64,000 nucleotides of DNA from Globodera rostochiensis. Lineage: Eukaryota; Nematoda; Chromadorea; Rhabditida; Heteroderidae. Shown piece by piece: positions 59,709 through 64,000 of the stretch (positions within the stretch are counted from its first letter, which is position 1; each line of letters starts with the position of its first letter). Below the pieces are notes generated by a model that had not been told where the DNA came from, searched no databases, and saw only the letters and a list, made by a program, of their open reading frames with translations. Location of the stretch: NCBI GenBank assembly GCA_018350325.1, contig JAEVLN010000034.1:496001-560000 (forward strand), given 5' to 3'. A program made the position numbers and the translations under genes.

Positions 59709-60583
59709 NNNNNNNNNNNNNNNNNNNNNNNNNNNNNNNNNNNNNNNNNNNNNNNNNNNNNNNNNNNNNNNNNNNNNNNNNNNNNNNNNNNNNNNNNNNN
59801 NNNNNNNNNNNNNNNNNNNNNNNNNNNNNNNNNNNNNNNNNNNNNNNNNNNNNNNNNNNNNNNNNNNNNNNNNNNNNNNNNNNNNNNNNNNNNNNNNNNN
59901 NNNNNNNNNNNNNNNNNNNNNNNNNNNNNNNNNNNNNNNNNNNNNNNNNNNNNNNNNNNNNNNNNNNNNNNNNNNNNNNNNNNNNNNNNNNNNNNNNNNN
60001 NNNNNNNNNNNNNNNNNNNNNNNNNNNNNNNNNNNNNNNNNNNNNNNNNNNNNNNNNNNNNNNNNNNNNNNNNNNNNNNNNNNNNNNNNNNNNNNNNNNN
60101 NNNNNNNNNNNNNNNNNNNNNNNNNNNNNNNNNNNNNNNNNNNNNNNNNNNNNNNNNNNNNNNNNNNNNNNNNNNNNNNNNNNNNNNNNNNNNNNNNNNN
60201 NNNNNNNNNNNNNNNNNNNNNNNNNNNNNNNNNNNNNNNNNNNNNNNNNNNNNNNNNNNNNNNNNNNNNNNNNNNNNNNNNNNNNNNNNNNNNNNNNNNN
60301 NNNNNNNNNNNNNNNNNNNNNNNNNNNNNNNNNNNNNNNNNNNNNNNNNNNNNNNNNNNNNNNNNNNNNNNNNNNNNNNNNNNNNNNNNNNNNNNNNNNN
60401 NNNNNNNNNNNNNNNNNNNNNNNNNNNNNNNNNNNNNNNNNNNNNNNNNNNNNNNNNNNNNNNNNNNNNNNNNNNNNNNNNNNNNNNNNNNNNNNNNNNN
60501 NNNNNNNNNNNNNNNNNNNNNNNNNNNNNNNNNNNNNNNNNNNNNNNNNNNNNNNNNNNNNNNNNNNNNNNNNNNNNNNNNNN
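59709..60583. other. Assembly gap (Ns)
   Basis: About 875 undetermined bases. The open frame that spans it is meaningless. Confidence 1.
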
Positions 60584-60635
60584 TTAAACTAAAATTCAAC
60601 AAAATTATTATTTTGTACAAGAATAATTTTAATAA

Positions 60636-61954
60636 TTAACTCACTGAAGTGTCACGTTCCCGGTTTGCGAGTTTTTTTTGCCGTTTGCGTCTGTTGTTGA
60701 ACTTTTTGCGCTCTTCTGCAGTCATTGTGGCCACTTGGCCAGTTTCGTCCTCGGTCGGGTCCAAAGCGAGCGATGCGACCAGTTGCTCACCCATCGCCTC
60801 CTCAATGTCAGCAACATTCTGCAAAAAATACAGTATACTAAATTTATTAAAATTAAAATTCAAATTTAAACACTCTGACCGCTGTTGGCGGTGTTGGTGG
60901 TGCTGCCACCGACGAAGACGCCGATTGTTGTTGTTGTTGAACAGCGCGTTGACGCTTTGGCTTGACCTGCTGCTCAAATCGTTGTGCTGCGGTTTCGGCA
61001 GCCGCCCTGCGCGGTGGGCGAACAGCCGTGACAGTTGGATACGGAGTGTTCTCCTCTACAATTTCGAAACCCTGCAAAAACTTTAAATTTTATTGATTTT
61101 TGATGACAATTTGTTAAGAAAATTGGCCAAAAAACATTTTTTTTTTTGAATTTATGGCTTAAATTACCCCTGTTGTTGTACATGTTGTCACATTGATCTC
61201 GTCGTCAACGGCTTGCTGCTGCTGCTGTTGGTCATCGCCTCCTTCAGATGATGATGATGGTTGTTGTTGCTGTTGGCGATGAACTTGGTCCATCACCTAA
61301 AAAAGTATTCAAAATTTACACTTGGTGTACTGTATAAAATTAATTTTCAAGATTTAATTCGAAAATTGTTTGAACTCGGTTTAACAGATACAACTCACCG
61401 TCCTGTTATCGAGGCCCTGTTGTTGAACATGACCAACGTCCGCCGGTTGGGCACCGCCTCCATCCTCGGCTTGTTGTTGTTGTAGCTGAACGTGTTGATG
61501 ATGATCATTATCGAAGTTCAACCTTTCCTGAAATGGCAATTGATAACTCTAAACCATAATACAACACAAAAAGTTTGAAATTGAAAATTTAATTATTAAA
61601 TAATTTTACAAAATTAAAATGGATTCAATTTGTTTCCCACCTTTTTCTTTGGCACCATTTCCGCCAACGATTGTTGTTGTTGTTGTACGGGAACAGCGCG
61701 TTGACGAGAGATGACACGGGAGCGAGGATTGCTTTTGTTGAGGACGATGGTTCGAGCGCGGTGGATGCTGTTGACAGAAAGCCGGCGAGGAGCACACATT
61801 GTTGGAAGCTGCTTCTTCTTTCTTCTTTGCTCCTGAAAAAAAAAGTGCTTTAAACATGTAAATAACAAAATTAAACGTTTTTTACCGGGGGATTGATCAT
61901 TTTGTGGAATTGGTCGTCAAATTTGGGTAGGGGTGATTGGGCAATTTTCTTCAT
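60636..61954 (-). CDS. Gln-rich basic protein, unidentified
   Basis: Six exons, all in phase 0: 61954-61886, 61832-61641, 61527-61399, 61296-61168, 61071-60880, 60818-60636 (297 aa). The start MKKIAQSPLPKFDDQFHKM follows TTAAAG. Exon 2 is Arg/Lys-rich (EQRRKKKQLP; SIHRARTIVLNKSNPRSRV). Exons 3 and 4 are Gln/Asp-rich; exon 5 is Ala/Gln/Pro-rich with KPKRQRAVQQQQQS. Exon 6 ends with an acidic helix and a basic tail (ERKKFNNRRKRQKKLANRE). No signal peptide; the basic clusters suggest a nuclear protein. I do not recognise the family. Exon 2 and exon 5 share QRAV...QQQQQS at DNA level and have equal length, as do exons 3 and 4. Confidence 0.8.
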
Positions 61955-62026
61955 CTTTAATACGAAAATTTATTTATTTATTTGGGTAAGGGGGAATGGG
62001 GGGGGGGGTCATAAGAAATATTGTTA

Positions 62027-62051
62027 GTGAGTGAACAATCCGTTCACTCAC
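62027..62051. repeat. Perfect 10-bp hairpin
   Basis: GTGAGTGAAC, 5-nt loop AATCC, GTTCACTCAC. It lies 4 bp before the larger hairpin. Confidence 0.8.
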
Positions 62052-62055
62052 AAAA

Positions 62056-62105
62056 ATGACCTCTGCATACCCAAGCCTTCGATGGCTTGGGTAAGCAGAG
62101 GTCAT
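62056..62105. repeat. 22-bp stem hairpin (one mismatch)
   Basis: Left arm ATGACCTCTGCATACCCAAG+CC and right arm GGCTTGGGTAAGCAGAGGTC+AT around a 6-nt loop TTCGAT. The size is compatible with a small structured RNA or a tiny foldback element. Confidence 0.8.
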
Positions 62106-62690
62106 TCTCTCTGCAGCGACGCCATCGTTGCCCCCCCTTTATTTTCTCTGACTCTCTGTCTTCCCACTCTATACACGCTTTTCTCGTTCTCTGCCTCCCT
62201 CCTAACTTTCTCTAACTGCCTGCCTCCCCACTCTCTCTCTCTCTCTCTGTCTTTACTTCTCCTTCTCTGACTCCCCCAGACCCATCCCCTCGCCGCGGAT
62301 GCCGCGGCTCTACGGACCCCTCCCCTCGCCGGCTCCTTCCCCTCGCCGTTGCATTGGATGCCGCGGCTCTCCCCTCCCGCGTGCCGCGGCACCATCAAAG
62401 GGAACAGACTGCTCTAGGACCCCTCCCTTTGACATCCCTCGGACCCCTCCCCCCTACACCCCACGGACCCCTCCACTAATTATCCCCCTCCCCCCACAAC
62501 CCCCCTATACCCTCGGACCCTCCCCCACACCCTCGGACCCCTCCCCCACAACCCCCCTATACCCTCGGACCCTCCCCTAATTAGCCCCCCACGGACCCCT
62601 CCCCCACACCCTCGGACCCCTCCCCCACAACACCCCCACACCCTCAGCCCTCCCCCACGGAGCCCGCCCCTAATTAATTACCCCACAAAG

Positions 62691-63470
<780 letters not shown>

Positions 63471-63901
63471 AGGACCTTCGCGGAGGAGATTGATGTTTTT
63501 TCAATTGTTGAATAAATTGTGTTGCATTTTGTTTGTGACATTGCGGCTGGTGGGGGGGGGGGGGGGTTCAACAGGTTAGGCTTATTTGGGTCCTTCAATA
63601 TACTTGGCCTTATGCCTCTATTACTTTTTGTTGTCTTTGGCCTCCCCACATCCTCAATCCCCCCTCTTTCCCCTTGTCCATCCTCCCAAAGCCCGCCCTC
63701 GACCTTCCTTCCGAACCCTTCCTTCGCGCATTCTTTCGCCACTACCCTTTTATCTCATCCCACTACTTCATTCATCCCTTCCTTTTCCTTTCCAAATCCA
63801 TTTAATTCCAAATTCTTTCTGACCTTGCACAAAATTCAAAAAAATTTTTTTTGTCAACAAGATGAAAATGTGAAAAGATCAAAAAAATGCTAACATGAAA
63901 T
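63471..63901. other. Spacer between convergent genes
   Basis: 3' flanks of the SPRY gene and of the minus-strand gene at 63902; a G run near 63550 and CT-rich sequence. No gene seen. Confidence 0.5.
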
Positions 63902-63958
63902 CTATTCTTTTTTGGCTCGTTTTGCCGCGGATTTCTCGGCACGCGTGCGGTTGCGCGC
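63902..63958 (-). CDS. Last exon of a Lys/Arg-rich protein (partial)
   Basis: After a CTGTTTTAG acceptor the minus strand reads ARNRTRAEKSAAKRAKKE and stops (TAG at 63904-63902). The rest lies beyond the window. Basic tails of this kind are common in ribosomal and nucleolar proteins; I cannot name it. Confidence 0.55.
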   Translation of the reverse strand, partial: ARNRTRAEKSAAKRAKKE

Positions 63959-64000
63959 CTAAAACAGGGGGAGTGGGTATTTGTTAGACCCTAAAGGCGA

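Larger units (their letters stand above)
61955..62690. other. Spacer with two hairpins and a C-rich tract
   Basis: After a G run, two perfect or near-perfect hairpins (62027-62051 and 62056-62105), then CT-rich sequence and, from 62280, C-rich tandem sequence (CTCGGACCCCTCCCCCACA). No gene seen. Confidence 0.6.

Noticed and set aside
59697..60620. 307-codon minus-strand ORF
   Set aside because: It consists of the N gap.

Overview
This is a repeat-rich nematode contig. The genes have many short exons, the introns and spacers are AT-rich and full of small transposons, and the best-conserved gene encodes a LIN-23/beta-TrCP F-box protein. Three introns appear to use GC-AG splice sites, and two SPRY-domain genes are present. 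Both traits are known from plant-parasitic cyst nematodes (Globodera/Heterodera), so a tylenchid source is my best inference, not a proof. All gene models were spliced by eye from donor/acceptor signals, reading phase and protein-family resemblance.

Layout. 0.4-3.0 kb (-): a gene resembling complex I subunit NDUFB5, partial. 6.9-12.1 kb (+): lin-23/beta-TrCP, 14 exons. 15.1-23.0 kb (+): an RNA-binding protein with an RRM, a Gly-rich stretch, an RS domain and a periphilin-like C-terminal helix. 25.1-28.7 kb (+): an ER-type secreted protein with two FKBP domains. 29.86-33.3 kb: a 3.45 kb minisatellite. 35.0-35.6 kb (+): an ORF with ten 8-residue Trp repeats. 35.75-45.8 kb (-): a SPRY-domain gene whose introns are packed with transposons. 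50.3-51.8 kb (+): a Cys-rich protein made of two homologous halves. 52.1-54.8 kb: a minisatellite ending in a Helitron-like hairpin. 56.3-58.2 kb (+): a truncated paralogue of the Cys-rich gene, then a decayed J-domain/Cys-gene chimera. 59.44-60.58 kb: a 140-bp tandem repeat running into an assembly gap. 60.6-61.95 kb (-): a Gln-rich, basic protein. 62.7-63.5 kb (+): a second SPRY gene with an in-frame CA repeat. 63.9 kb (-): the last exon of a Lys/Arg-rich protein.

The genes are ordinary neighbours rather than one pathway. lin-23, the RRM gene and the FKBP gene lie head to tail but are 2-3 kb apart, too far for a classic nematode operon. At least nine small elements carry terminal inverted repeats and identical or 7/8 8-bp target duplications (hAT-like). 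Two more enclose large minisatellites inside introns, and a conserved GC-rich hairpin recurs in eight places, mostly in element-like sequence.

Most original material: the two-halved Cys-rich protein and its degenerate relatives, the three GC-AG introns, the minisatellite whose three unit lengths all equal 2 modulo 3, the recurrent GC hairpin, and the pair of related foldback elements.
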